Shown: in pieces, positions 17,308-27,064 of the stretch
How the letters are laid out: every line of letters begins with the position of its first letter
Position numbering within the stretch: the stretch's first letter is position 1
Assembly: GCA_900470285.1 (NCBI GenBank)
Contig: UCAG01000003.1
Span: 186,001-250,000 of the forward strand
Length of the DNA: 64,000 bases
Source: Hyphomicrobiales bacterium
Lineage (GTDB): Bacteria > Pseudomonadota > Alphaproteobacteria > Rhizobiales > Rhizobiaceae
Reading direction: 5' to 3'
Notes under the pieces: model-generated
Seen by the model: the letters and a program-made list of their open reading frames with translations, nothing else
Told to the model about the DNA's origin: nothing
Database searches by the model: none
Position numbers and translations under genes: made by a program

Positions 17308-18330
17308 TCAACCCCAGCACTTCGCCAGACCTTCTTTGGTATCGATAGATTCAACACCCTCAACCGGCTGGTCAGTTACCAGCATCACACCGGTATCAAC
17401 AAAGGTCTTGCCTTCTGTCGGCTTCGGTTTTTCACCGGTATCAGCAAATTTCTTAATTGCTTCAATGCCAAGTGTTGCCATCTGCATCGGATATTGCTGC
17501 GCTGTTGCGCCGATCACGCCGTCAGCCACATTTTTCACACCCGGGCAACCGCCATCAATGGAAACAATCATCACATCTTTTTCACGGCCAACAGCTTTCA
17601 GCGCCTCATAAGCACCGGCTGCAGCAGGTTCGTTAATGGTGTGCACCACATTGATATTCGGCTCTTTTTGCAAAAGATTTTCCATAGCACGGCGGCCGCC
17701 TTCTTCATTGCCGTCGGTCAGGTCGCGACCGGCAATACGCGGATCATCCTCATCGCCGAGCACATCCTTGTTTTTAGGATCAATACCGAAGCCCGTGGCA
17801 AAGCCCTGATCGCGCAACACGTCAACACTCGGCTGCATGGCAGTAAGGTTCAGGAAAGCGACTTTGGCATCTTTGGCTTTATCGCCCAAACGCCCTGCAG
17901 CCCATTTGCCGACCAGTTCACCTGCCAGAAAATTGTCTGTTGCGAAAGTCGCATCCGCAGCATCAGCCGGTTCCAGCGGCGTATCCAGTGCGATCACCAG
18001 CATACCGGCATCACGCGCCTGTTTCAGTACAGGAACAATGCCTTTAGTGTCGGAAGCGGTGATGAGAATGCCTTTTGCACCATCGGCAATACAGGTTTCC
18101 ACCGCTGCAATCTGGCTTTCTGTATCGCCGTCAATCTTACCCGCGTAGGATTTCAGGTTGATGCCAAGCTCCTTGGATTTGGCAGTCGCGCCTTCTTTGA
18201 TCTTTACAAAAAACGGATTGGTATCTGTTTTGGTAATCACGCAAGCCGTAACTTCAGCCGCCTGCGCACCAGCACCTGCAACACCTAATGCCAGAAGGGC
18301 AAAAGCAGAGGTAAGAATAGTTTTTCTCAT
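17308..18330 (-). CDS. frcB: Periplasmic sugar-binding protein, FrcB-like
   Basis: 340 residues with a signal peptide ([16 protein letters not shown]..., cut near AQAAE). The mature part is a two-lobed type I periplasmic binding protein: [35 protein letters not shown], and [17 protein letters not shown], close to FrcB of Sinorhizobium, which binds fructose and also ribose and mannose. First gene of frcBCAK; divergent from the ROK regulator frcR, with a perfect inverted repeat in between. Confidence 0.92.
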   Translation of the reverse strand: MRKTILTSAFALLALGVAGAGAQAAEVTACVITKTDTNPFFVKIKEGATAKSKELGINLKSYAGKIDGDTESQIAAVETCIADGAKGILITASDTKGIVPVLKQARDAGMLVIALDTPLEPADAADATFATDNFLAGELVGKWAAGRLGDKAKDAKVAFLNLTAMQPSVDVLRDQGFATGFGIDPKNKDVLGDEDDPRIAGRDLTDGNEEGGRRAMENLLQKEPNINVVHTINEPAAAGAYEALKAVGREKDVMIVSIDGGCPGVKNVADGVIGATAQQYPMQMATLGIEAIKKFADTGEKPKPTEGKTFVDTGVMLVTDQPVEGVESIDTKEGLAKCWG

Positions 18331-18519
18331 GAACTCCTCCCAGAGTCATTTTTCTACGATCAGTCCGAACTCTGAACTGCGTAGCTGCACCAGCCAAATC
18401 AGTTGTATCAGGCGCCCTCTTCCGCCGCCTCTGCGCTGCAATTTCATAAAAGAGCAAATTTATTGCCCCCAGAAATATATGCAAGCCCGATCATGGAAAC
18501 ACGGGTTTTCAGTCCTGTC

Positions 18520-18548
18520 AATTAATAAATCCACTTGATTTATTAATT
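18520..18548. promoter_or_regulatory. Inverted repeat, likely FrcR operator
   Basis: Perfect 11-bp arms AATTAATAAAT and ATTTATTAATT around CCACTTG, in the frcB-frcR gap. On the minus strand the arm runs into TTGACA, a candidate -35 box for frcB. ROK regulators usually bind AT-rich inverted repeats of this type next to their target operons. Binding by FrcR is inferred. Confidence 0.65.
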
Positions 18549-18641
18549 CGCTATGTCAGTCTAAGATCCGTGTCATGACAAAAACTGTCTGCGCAGGCTT
18601 TACTTCAAAAATAATTCTCTTATTCCAGCTCTTTATCCCGA

Positions 18642-19901
18642 ATGCTCCTTACAGGACACCCGATGCATTATCCTCAAGGCGCCCCTATTGACCCTGCCAC
18701 AACCAGCCGCGGCTCGGACCAGACCGGTATGCGCGCCTATAATGAAAGGCTGATCCTTTCCGTTGTGCGCCGTCACGGTGCCATGCCACGGGCAGATATT
18801 GCCAGACTAACCGGCCTGTCAGCGCAAACCGTGTCTGTCATCATCCGCAATCTTGAGCAGGACGGATTATTGCTCAGCGGTGAGAAACAGCGCGGGCGTG
18901 TCGGCCAGCCAAGCCAGCCAATGATGCTCAATCCTGACGGCGTGTTTTCTTTTGGACTAAAAATCGGGCGTCGCAGCGCGGAACTGGTCCTCGTTGATTT
19001 TACCGGCACGATCCGCGCACGTATGCACCAGACCTATCTATGGCCGGTGCCGGACAATATTCTGAATTTCACGCTTTCGGCTATTGAGCAATTCACGGCG
19101 CAGCTCACGCCTTTTCAGCAAAGCCGCATTGCCGGTCTCGGCATTGCCATGCCGTTTGAACTCTGGAACTGGGTTGAGGAAGTCGGCGCGCCGCCTGCGG
19201 ATTTGCAGGCCTGGCAAAGTACCGATATTTGCGAAGCACTGAGCCTGAAACTGCCTTTCCCCGTTCTGATCCAGAATGATGCCACCGCCGCCTGCGGCGC
19301 GGAACTGACCTTCGGTTCAGGGCCGGATTATGCGGATTATGTCTATTTTTTCATCGGTTCATTTATCGGCGGCGGCGTTGTACTCAACAATACGCTTTAT
19401 GCCGGACGCAGCGGCAATGCCGGTGCACTGGGCTCCATGCCGATGGGCAACGGTTTTGTCACTACGGCAGGACAGATCAGCCGCCCTGCCCAGCTGATTG
19501 ACACGGCGTCCTTGTTCATACTGGAGCGCAGTCTCAAACAGCAGGATATTGATACGGCTCTGCTCTGGGCGGCACCGGATAATTGGGAGATTTTCAACCC
19601 TGTGCTTGATGAATGGGTATTGCTGACCGCGCGCAGCCTTGCCCACGCAATCTCATCGGCCGCCAGTGTAATTGATTTTCCTGCTGCCATTATTGACGGC
19701 TGGATGCCGGAAAATTTACGCGCCAAGATCGTTGAAACTACACGGAATGAAATCGGCAAGCTCAATTTACAGGGAATCATTCCGCCGGTGATTGAAGAGG
19801 GCACAGTTGGTGTTCATGCCAAAGCACTGGGTGCAGCGCGGCTGCCAATCTTCAGCCGCTATCTCTTTGATCAAAATGTTCTTTTTAAACACATACAATA
19901 A
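18642..19901 (+). CDS. frcR: ROK family transcriptional regulator, FrcR-like
   Basis: 419 residues (412 if ATG 18663 is used). The N-terminal winged helix shows PRADIARLTGLSAQTVSVII, typical of NagC/XylR-type ROK repressors. The C-terminal ROK domain has PVLIQNDATAACGAEL and GGGVVLNNTLYAG. The zinc-binding CxCGxxGC motif of many ROK proteins is absent, as in some regulators. It faces frcBCAK and probably represses it until a sugar or phosphosugar binds. Followed by pgm, which may be a functional neighbour. Confidence 0.88.
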   Translation: MLLTGHPMHYPQGAPIDPATTSRGSDQTGMRAYNERLILSVVRRHGAMPRADIARLTGLSAQTVSVIIRNLEQDGLLLSGEKQRGRVGQPSQPMMLNPDGVFSFGLKIGRRSAELVLVDFTGTIRARMHQTYLWPVPDNILNFTLSAIEQFTAQLTPFQQSRIAGLGIAMPFELWNWVEEVGAPPADLQAWQSTDICEALSLKLPFPVLIQNDATAACGAELTFGSGPDYADYVYFFIGSFIGGGVVLNNTLYAGRSGNAGALGSMPMGNGFVTTAGQISRPAQLIDTASLFILERSLKQQDIDTALLWAAPDNWEIFNPVLDEWVLLTARSLAHAISSAASVIDFPAAIIDGWMPENLRAKIVETTRNEIGKLNLQGIIPPVIEEGTVGVHAKALGAARLPIFSRYLFDQNVLFKHIQ

Positions 19902-19998
19902 ACCCGTCTTACCAAAATTGAACAATGAACCGGTTATTTATGTGAAATCATTTACTTCGGCTTCACAGGACTGCCTATAATATCCGCCATGAATGTAA

Positions 19999-21693
<1,695 letters not shown>

Positions 21694-21700
21694 CCGAACA

Positions 21701-21728
21701 AAAAAGCCCCGTTTAAACGGGGCTTTTT
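21701..21728. terminator. Bidirectional terminator between pgm and the Mrp gene
   Basis: A perfect 28-bp palindrome: AAAAAGCCCCGTTT joined to its reverse complement. It has T-runs on both strands and lies seven bases after pgm and nine bases after the convergent Mrp gene. Confidence 0.92.
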
Positions 21729-21737
21729 CGTAAGTTG

Positions 21738-22907
21738 CTATTCAAAAACGATCTTCGGTGCCGCGTGGGATGAACCACCGCTCACCTGCGCCCAGGCTTT
21801 TTCGGCAATCTCACGATAAATCTGCGCATGCGGGCTGTCCGGCTCTTTCACCATAATCGGCATACCGGCATCAGATAATTCACGGATCTGCATATCCAAC
21901 GGCACAGCACCAAGGAAAGGCACCTTCAACCGCTCCGCCTCGCGCTGCGCACCGCCATGACCGAAAATATCATAACGCTTGCCGGTGTCCGGTGCGATGA
22001 AATAGCTCATATTCTCAACAATGCCCAGCAGCGGCACATTAACTTTGGCAAACATGTTCAGCCCTTTGCGGGCATCAATCAGTGCCAGATCCTGCGGCGT
22101 GGAAACAATCACTGCGCCCGCCAGCGGCACCTGCTGCGCCATGGTCAGCTGTGCATCGCCGGTGCCCGGAGGCATATCGACAACCATCACATCGAGATTG
22201 CCCCATTCCACTTCACGCATCATCTGATTGAGCGCCGACATCACCATCGGGCCGCGCCAGATCATCGGGGTTTCTTCTTCCACCAGAAAGCCCATCGACA
22301 TGACTTTGAGGCCGTAATTGCTCATCGGCTTCATGATGCGGCCATTGACCGTTTCCGGCCGACCGGAAATACCGAGCAGACGCGGCATTGACGGCCCGTA
22401 AATATCAGCATCAAGAATACCGACTTTGAGCCCCAGCGCCTGAAGACCAAGCGCAATATTAACCGATGTCGTGGACTTACCGACACCGCCTTTGCCGGAA
22501 GCCACGGCGATAATCTTACCGACACCCGGAATACCCGGTTTTGCCTGCGGCTGCGGTGCGGCATGAGCATGTGCAGCCGGACGCGCCTGAGATGCAGCTT
22601 GCGGAGCAGGCTGAGGGCGGCTTGGCGGAGGAGCATCATCGCTGGTGCGGCCGCCTTTGCGTTCGGCGGTGAGCGTGACCAGCGCACCGGCAACACCCGG
22701 AATCTCTTTCACCAGTTTTTCTGCCCGCAGACGCAACGGCTCCATAGCCTGTGCACGATCGGAAGGAACGGTAATGGAGAAAAACACTTTATTATCAGCG
22801 ATAAAAATATCGGACACCAGTCCGAGGCTGACAATATCACCTTCGAAATCCGGTCCAGTGACCTGTTTCAGCTGAGCCAGCACCACATCTTTGGTGACCT
22901 GTGACAT
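21738..22907 (-). CDS. apbC: Mrp/ApbC-type iron-sulfur cluster carrier ATPase
   Basis: 389 residues. An N-terminal MIP18/DUF59 domain (about residues 1-85), a Pro/Ala/Gln-rich linker (about 90-125), then a deviant Walker A ASGKGGVGKSTTS and the MinD/Mrp core with DMPPGTGDAQLTMAQ. The CxxC near the C-terminus that binds the cluster in many homologues is replaced: ENMSYFIAPDTGKRYDIFGHGG has no Cys. Loading or transfer of Fe-S clusters is the family role; see the findings for the missing motif. Confidence 0.92.
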   Translation of the reverse strand: MSQVTKDVVLAQLKQVTGPDFEGDIVSLGLVSDIFIADNKVFFSITVPSDRAQAMEPLRLRAEKLVKEIPGVAGALVTLTAERKGGRTSDDAPPPSRPQPAPQAASQARPAAHAHAAPQPQAKPGIPGVGKIIAVASGKGGVGKSTTSVNIALGLQALGLKVGILDADIYGPSMPRLLGISGRPETVNGRIMKPMSNYGLKVMSMGFLVEEETPMIWRGPMVMSALNQMMREVEWGNLDVMVVDMPPGTGDAQLTMAQQVPLAGAVIVSTPQDLALIDARKGLNMFAKVNVPLLGIVENMSYFIAPDTGKRYDIFGHGGAQREAERLKVPFLGAVPLDMQIRELSDAGMPIMVKEPDSPHAQIYREIAEKAWAQVSGGSSHAAPKIVFE

Positions 22908-23158
22908 GCCTCATACCCCGTCGAATAATCTGTTCACCACTGCCGGCACAGTATTTTATCCTGCGACCGGCATTTCATGCATCATCGTTAAATGATTTTG
23001 CGCTTGAGAGAAAGTTATCTTCAGCCCTTTCCGCGCAAACCTCTGTGACATCGTGAGGCAGAGGGAGATCCGGCATCATTATTGGACAGGAAAGCCCTTT
23101 CTTTCCGCAAGGTACCGCGCTAAAAAGCGGAAAGCGCAGTTATTTATAGTTCAGGGTG

Positions 23159-23590
23159 ATGGTTCAGACGCACAAAAACAAACAGGTTTTAATACGCATC
23201 CTATGCGTATTGGCGCTTGTTTTGCTGTCTTTCGCCCACAGACCGGTGGATGTCAGCGCCCCTCTGCTGCAAATGACCACCAATAGCGGCACCTCAGCTG
23301 AACCGGTCTTCATCCGTTATGAAACAATGCCAGATGGCAGTATTGTCTCCATCTGCGTTTCCGAAAACAGCGCCGCATCTGACCGCCATCATAAAAATCA
23401 TAATATGATGGTTGATTGCGAGGCCTGCCGTATCTCGGCAGCTTTTGCACTGGCCACTCCGCCTGCAACCGGTGGTCCGGTTGTTGCCAAAGACACAGGC
23501 AACAGCGTCAGACGCACAGCCAAAGTTCTGCCCCGCTCCCGACTTTATCCGCCCGCCGCCCCGCCGCAGGCGCCACCTTTCCTTGCCTGA
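23159..23590 (+). CDS. DUF2946-like secreted or membrane protein
   Basis: 143 residues from ATG 23159 (a GTG immediately before is possible). An N-terminal hydrophobic segment (LIRILCVLALVLLSFA) is followed by a polar part with His-rich SDRHHKNHNMMVDCEACR and a Pro-rich tail ending PPQAPPFLA. The general layout, with a CxxC and His pairs after one membrane anchor, resembles DUF2946 proteins, which commonly neighbour copper genes. The next gene encodes a copper-binding fusion, so a role in copper handling is inferred. Function not established. Confidence 0.65.
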   Translation: MVQTHKNKQVLIRILCVLALVLLSFAHRPVDVSAPLLQMTTNSGTSAEPVFIRYETMPDGSIVSICVSENSAASDRHHKNHNMMVDCEACRISAAFALATPPATGGPVVAKDTGNSVRRTAKVLPRSRLYPPAAPPQAPPFLA

Positions 23591-23710
23591 GAACAGGTCT
23601 GCGCATTTACACGATGCCGCAGGAAATATCAGTCACGCGCTTTAAGCGCTTTCATGCTTTCTGCCTGCAATTTGCAGTCAAACAAGCGGATATTCGCAAG
23701 GAATAAATTT

Positions 23711-24712
23711 ATGAAAACGATTTTCACACCACTCTGTGTCGCCAGCCTTCTTCTCGGCACTGCAGGTCTGGCACAGGCACATGTTTCACTTGAAACAGCG
23801 CAGGCTAATGCAGACAATGGCTATAAAGCCGTCCTCAAAATCCCGCATGGCTGTGATGGTGCTGCTACCACACAGATCAATGTCAAAATTCCGGAAGGTT
23901 TCATTGCCGCCCAGCCACAGATGAAAGCCGGATGGGACATTGAAACTGTTAAATCCGATTACCAGCACAGCTACAAAGTGCACGGTAAAGACGTGAAAAA
24001 CGGTGTGACCGAAGTGATCTGGAAAGGCGGCAAACTGCCGGCGGATTTCTATGATGAGTTCGCGATTGTCGGCAAACTCGCCGGCTTCGGCAAGGATACG
24101 ACATTGTCGTTCCCGACCGTACAAACCTGCGAAAACGGTAAAACCGAAAACTGGACGGATATCGCAGCAGAAGGTCAGAACCCGCATGACCTGAAAAACC
24201 CTGCACCACAATTGCTCGTTGCCGCCGCCACAAAACAGGCAAGCCATGACGGTCACGGCGCTCATGGCGGCGACAGCGCCGAGATGGTGACAGCCGGTGA
24301 TCTGCAGCTTTCCGAAGCCCATAGCATCGCGACAATTCCGAATGCCCGCGTGGCAGGCGGCTATATTGTCATTACCAACAAGGGCAAAGAAGATGATCGC
24401 CTGATCGGCGGCATCACAGATGCAGCCGGAAAAGTCGAAATTCATGAAATGTCGATGAAAGACAATGTCATGAAAATGCGCAAACTGAGCGAGCCTCTGG
24501 TTATTCCTGCCGGTCAGACTGTGAAATTAGCGCCAACCGGTTTCCACATCATGTTTATGGATCTGGCCAAACCGTTCAAAGAAGGTGAAACAATCAATGT
24601 TGAGCTGGAATTTGAAAAAGCCGGAAAGGTTAATTTACCGTTTCACGTGAATCCGTCCAAGGGTTCTGCCGGTAATGCTGGCGGCAAGGCCAATGACCAT
24701 AGCCATCACTAA
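23711..24712 (+). CDS. YcnI (DUF1775)-PCuAC copper-binding fusion protein
   Basis: 333 residues from ATG 23711, just after AAGGAATAAATTT. Signal peptide ending LAQA, so the mature protein starts with His (HVSLETAQ), the residue that ligates Cu(II) in YcnI domains. DUF1775 runs to about residue 170, with VIWKGGKLPADFYDEF, the conserved Trp and Asp-Glu-Phe. A linker with HDGHGAHGG precedes a PCu(A)C domain (about residues 205-315) with IHEMSMKDNVMKM and FHIMFMD, giving the His/Met Cu(I) site. The tail ends DHSHH. Likely periplasmic copper chaperone, possibly for oxidase assembly. Confidence 0.9.
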   Translation: MKTIFTPLCVASLLLGTAGLAQAHVSLETAQANADNGYKAVLKIPHGCDGAATTQINVKIPEGFIAAQPQMKAGWDIETVKSDYQHSYKVHGKDVKNGVTEVIWKGGKLPADFYDEFAIVGKLAGFGKDTTLSFPTVQTCENGKTENWTDIAAEGQNPHDLKNPAPQLLVAAATKQASHDGHGAHGGDSAEMVTAGDLQLSEAHSIATIPNARVAGGYIVITNKGKEDDRLIGGITDAAGKVEIHEMSMKDNVMKMRKLSEPLVIPAGQTVKLAPTGFHIMFMDLAKPFKEGETINVELEFEKAGKVNLPFHVNPSKGSAGNAGGKANDHSHH

Positions 24713-24759
24713 TTCCTGCTTCTCCGGGGCGGCATCGGTTCGGAGATAAAACACAAAAC

Positions 24760-24786
24760 CGGAGCGCCGGTAATATCGGCGCTCCG
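24760..24786 (+). terminator. Hairpin after the copper-binding fusion gene
   Basis: Perfect 10-bp stem CGGAGCGCCG / CGGCGCTCCG with a seven-base loop, 48 bases after the stop. The T-run is weak, so it may be a message-stabilising hairpin rather than a full terminator. A second GC-rich inverted pair (ATCCGGCCGGA repeated at about 24866 and 24887) follows. Confidence 0.6.
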
Positions 24787-24975
24787 CATTATGATTCTGG
24801 AATCGCTCCCTTTTACCCATCCTGTTTACAGGGTTTTGCATGAGGCGGGACGTCGCAGAGTTTAAAAATCCGGCCGGAATGTCATGCAATCCGGCCGGAT
24901 GCGACAATCACGCAAAACATATACGGATTCATATAGATAGCGTTGCGTTTTAGAATAAAAACATGAGTGAAATAC

Positions 24976-24992
24976 TCTGGAATTATTCTAAG
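24976..24992. promoter_or_regulatory. Palindrome resembling an Irr/ICE iron-response box
   Basis: TCTGGAATTATTCTAAG, centred on GAATTATTC. It matches 14 of 17 positions of a TTTAGAAT-N-ATTCTAAA type sequence as I recall the rhizobial Irr motif; a further half-site TTTAGAAT lies at about 24949. It sits about 50 bases upstream of a good promoter. Irr binding is inferred, not shown. Confidence 0.4.
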
Positions 24993-25038
24993 CTATTGAA
25001 ATAAGAACGCTTTTCTAAATAAATCCTGAAAATTGGGT

Positions 25039-25068
25039 TTGACAACCGGACGTTTTCACCGGCATATT
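25039..25068 (+). promoter_or_regulatory. Sigma-70-like promoter
   Basis: Perfect -35 TTGACA at 25039-25044, 18-base spacer, -10 CATATT at 25063-25068. It would start the transcript near 25075, about 90 bases before the 36-codon leader ORF. Confidence 0.6.
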
Positions 25069-25164
25069 CCCGCTGTCAGAGCTTTCAGAAGACTACTTCC
25101 GGCTCGTGACAATAAATTCAACCTTTGATGTTTGGGCCTTGAACCCGCTCTATTGGAGGACCTC

Positions 25165-25275
25165 ATGTTTGGTCAGGCACTTTACCGCCCAAGGGCGGTT
25201 CTATCGTCGCGTCCGCAGCCGCGACGCATATTCATCGCTCTCTCACGTCCGTTACAGATCGGATACAGACCATGA
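25165..25275 (+). CDS. 36-residue leader ORF coupled to the next gene
   Basis: ATG at 25165 follows GGAGGACCTC, the best ribosome site in the region. The ORF begins MFGQALYRPRAV and ends QIGYRP, is rich in Arg and Pro, and its TGA stop overlaps the ATG of the next gene (ATGA at 25272-25275). Two hairpins lie within it (ACCGCC/GGGCGGT and GTCGCG/CGCGAC). The strong ribosome site and exact stop-start overlap argue that it is translated and either couples or regulates expression of the downstream gene. No homologue recognised. Confidence 0.55.
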   Translation: MFGQALYRPRAVLSSRPQPRRIFIALSRPLQIGYRP

Positions 25276-25778
25276 ATATGCAGGTCAGAAATCTCTTTGA
25301 AACATCCAGTCATTATTTCGAGCGTCAGGCTGAAAAACTGGTGCTTGAAGGCTATCGCCATTGGACATCCGGCTTTGAAACCGGATCAGTTATTCCGTGG
25401 GAAATGGCCTGGACGATTTATACTCAGGAACTCGGCCTCGATAAAGCCAAGCTCGCGCTGGCCGAACTCTCCCATTTCATCCGCACCCTGCATTTTTGTG
25501 CAGCTTGTCAGCTCAAGGCCTTTCCTTATGGTTCGATGCATATCTGCCGTGAAGAATGTCTGCTGATGGGGCTGATCTCGGCCTTGCAAAACGGTGACGA
25601 TACGACCCGTGATGCCTGTCTGGATGCTCTGGTGACCGGCAGCCGTGTAGCGGAAGTTAAAAAAGCCGCACAGGACTATGCACAAACCATGGCAGGGCTG
25701 GATCAGGTGCTGCTCCCTATTCCTCATTACGCCGTTGCCTGTGTTTTATCACCGGCAGGGCACAAAACCTTTCACTGA
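25272..25778 (+). CDS. Conserved-looking protein of unknown function with Cys motif
   Basis: 168 residues beginning MNMQVRNLFETS. Mostly helical, soluble. Cys residues in FCAACQLKAF and ICREEC (about residues 76-96) could bind a metal, four Cys within about 20 residues. No family recognised. There is no independent Shine-Dalgarno sequence clear of the preceding ORF, so translation probably depends on coupling to the 36-codon leader. The upstream promoter and Irr-box-like palindrome suggest iron or haem control (inference). Confidence 0.75.
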   Translation: MNMQVRNLFETSSHYFERQAEKLVLEGYRHWTSGFETGSVIPWEMAWTIYTQELGLDKAKLALAELSHFIRTLHFCAACQLKAFPYGSMHICREECLLMGLISALQNGDDTTRDACLDALVTGSRVAEVKKAAQDYAQTMAGLDQVLLPIPHYAVACVLSPAGHKTFH

Positions 25779-25881
25779 TATGAAGAGCTGAAACGGCTTT
25801 CATAACTTTACCATGATTTTAGCCCAGTGACTGCGAGCGAAGCGCTCCGGATCCGTGGGCAAAACCGACAGGACGAATATA

Positions 25882-26076
25882 ATGAATGCAAAAACTGAAA
25901 AGCGCTTGGGCATTATGGCAGCGCTCCTGCTGACTGCAGCAATATTTGTGGCGCCTAATCCAATCCAGCAACAGCAGAAATTCCATTTTCTCAGCATGAC
26001 TGAGGAAGCCGTCAAAGATGTACCTGCACTGATTGTCGTTGCCCAGAACACTCTGACCGGCAAAATTATCCGCTGA
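25882..26076 (+). CDS. Small exported or membrane-anchored protein
   Basis: 64 residues from ATG 25882. Lys/Arg-rich start (MNAKTEKR), hydrophobic segment LGIMAALLLTAAIFVAP, then a polar tail. An upstream ATG at 25855 is less likely. Followed by a good terminator, which supports a real transcript. No family recognised; it may be part of the same transcript as the preceding gene, 103 bases upstream. Confidence 0.6.
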   Translation: MNAKTEKRLGIMAALLLTAAIFVAPNPIQQQQKFHFLSMTEEAVKDVPALIVVAQNTLTGKIIR

Positions 26077-26112
26077 ACGTGACCGAATGTACCACTGTCC
26101 TCCCAAGACAGC

Positions 26113-26140
26113 AAAAAGCCGCGCTTTTAGCGCGGCTTTT
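26113..26140. terminator. Bidirectional intrinsic terminator
   Basis: AAAAAGCCGCGCT, a three-base TTT loop, then AGCGCGGCTTTT. It serves the small protein gene on the plus strand and the L,D-transpeptidase gene, which ends at 26159, on the minus strand. Confidence 0.88.
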
Positions 26141-26158
26141 ATTTTCTAATAGTTTTAA

Positions 26159-26872
26159 TCAAGCCTGTACAACAATCGGCGCTTTGCCCTGCACACGATT
26201 ATAAAGATCAATAATATCCTGATTCATCAGACGTACGCAGCCGGAAGACATAGCCTGCCCGATCGACCACCATTCCGGATTTCCGTGAATACGATAACCG
26301 GTATCTACGCCGTCACGGAAAATATAAAGTGCGCGCGCGCCCAGCGGATTGGCTGGTCCAGGTTCCTGACCGTTACGGTATTTTTCCAACTCCGGCTGGC
26401 GCTTGATCATTTCCGGTGGTGGTGTCCAGCGCGGCCATTGCTTCTTATATTGCACATTGGCACGGCCTGACCACTCAAAGCCTGCACGTCCGACGCCGAT
26501 ACCATAACGCATGGCCTCGCCGCCCTGCAGAACCAGATACAAATATCGCTCATTCAGGCGTACAACAATGGTGCCCGGTGCCTCGCCTGTCGGATCCGGC
26601 ACGATCTGGCGGCGGAATTGTTTCGGCACTTTCTCATAAGGAATAGCAGGCAGAGAATAACCGTTCTCATGAACCGCCGCATACATCACCTCATTACTGG
26701 TGACACCTTTATCAACGCTGATCTGCGGGCGCATCACACTGCCGGTCGAAGACATATCAATATCCGGCTGAAATGCCGACATATCCAGCGACTGGGTACA
26801 GCCGGCCAGACCCAAGGCACCGGCGCCGGTCAGAAAAATGCGACGGTTCAGTTTTTCACCCTGCTTTGCCAT
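26159..26872 (-). CDS. L,D-transpeptidase (ErfK/YbiS/YcfS/YnhG family)
   Basis: 237 residues. The N-terminus has a twin-arginine-like NRRIFLTGAGALGLAGC with a lipobox (LAGC), suggesting a Tat-exported lipoprotein. The YkuD domain (about residues 95-235) has the His of IHGNPEWW and the catalytic Cys in MSSGCVRL. It forms 3-3 peptidoglycan crosslinks or attaches proteins to peptidoglycan; rhizobia encode several such enzymes. The beta-barrel anchoring role known in Brucella and Coxiella for some paralogues may apply, but cannot be assigned here. Confidence 0.92.
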   Translation of the reverse strand: MAKQGEKLNRRIFLTGAGALGLAGCTQSLDMSAFQPDIDMSSTGSVMRPQISVDKGVTSNEVMYAAVHENGYSLPAIPYEKVPKQFRRQIVPDPTGEAPGTIVVRLNERYLYLVLQGGEAMRYGIGVGRAGFEWSGRANVQYKKQWPRWTPPPEMIKRQPELEKYRNGQEPGPANPLGARALYIFRDGVDTGYRIHGNPEWWSIGQAMSSGCVRLMNQDIIDLYNRVQGKAPIVVQA

Positions 26873-27002
26873 GATAAATCCGTATCTTCAAAACCTTTTC
26901 AGAGGACGGATTGTGCGCCCGCATGGTTGAAAAATCATTAAACTCACCAGATCTTCATTTACCATAAACAAGCGCCACACATTAAAAGCGCAATTAAAAG
27001 CA

Positions 27003-27032
27003 AAAAACCGGCACAAATTTGCGCCGGTTTTT
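27003..27032. terminator. Terminator of the tamAB operon
   Basis: AAAAACCGGC, ten-base loop, GCCGGTTTTT; on the minus strand, T-rich after the stem. It lies 33 bases after the tamB stop. Confidence 0.82.
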
Positions 27033-27064
27033 CAATTGTCACAGTATCCGGCCGGTCTGCCGGA

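Noticed and set aside
17494-18288. 264-codon open frame opposite frcB
   Set aside because: Antisense shadow; frcB has a signal peptide and clear binding-protein motifs.
25106-25300. 64-codon open frame overlapping the leader ORF
   Set aside because: Wrong frame relative to the GGAGGA site and the stop-start overlap; the 36-codon frame is the better candidate.
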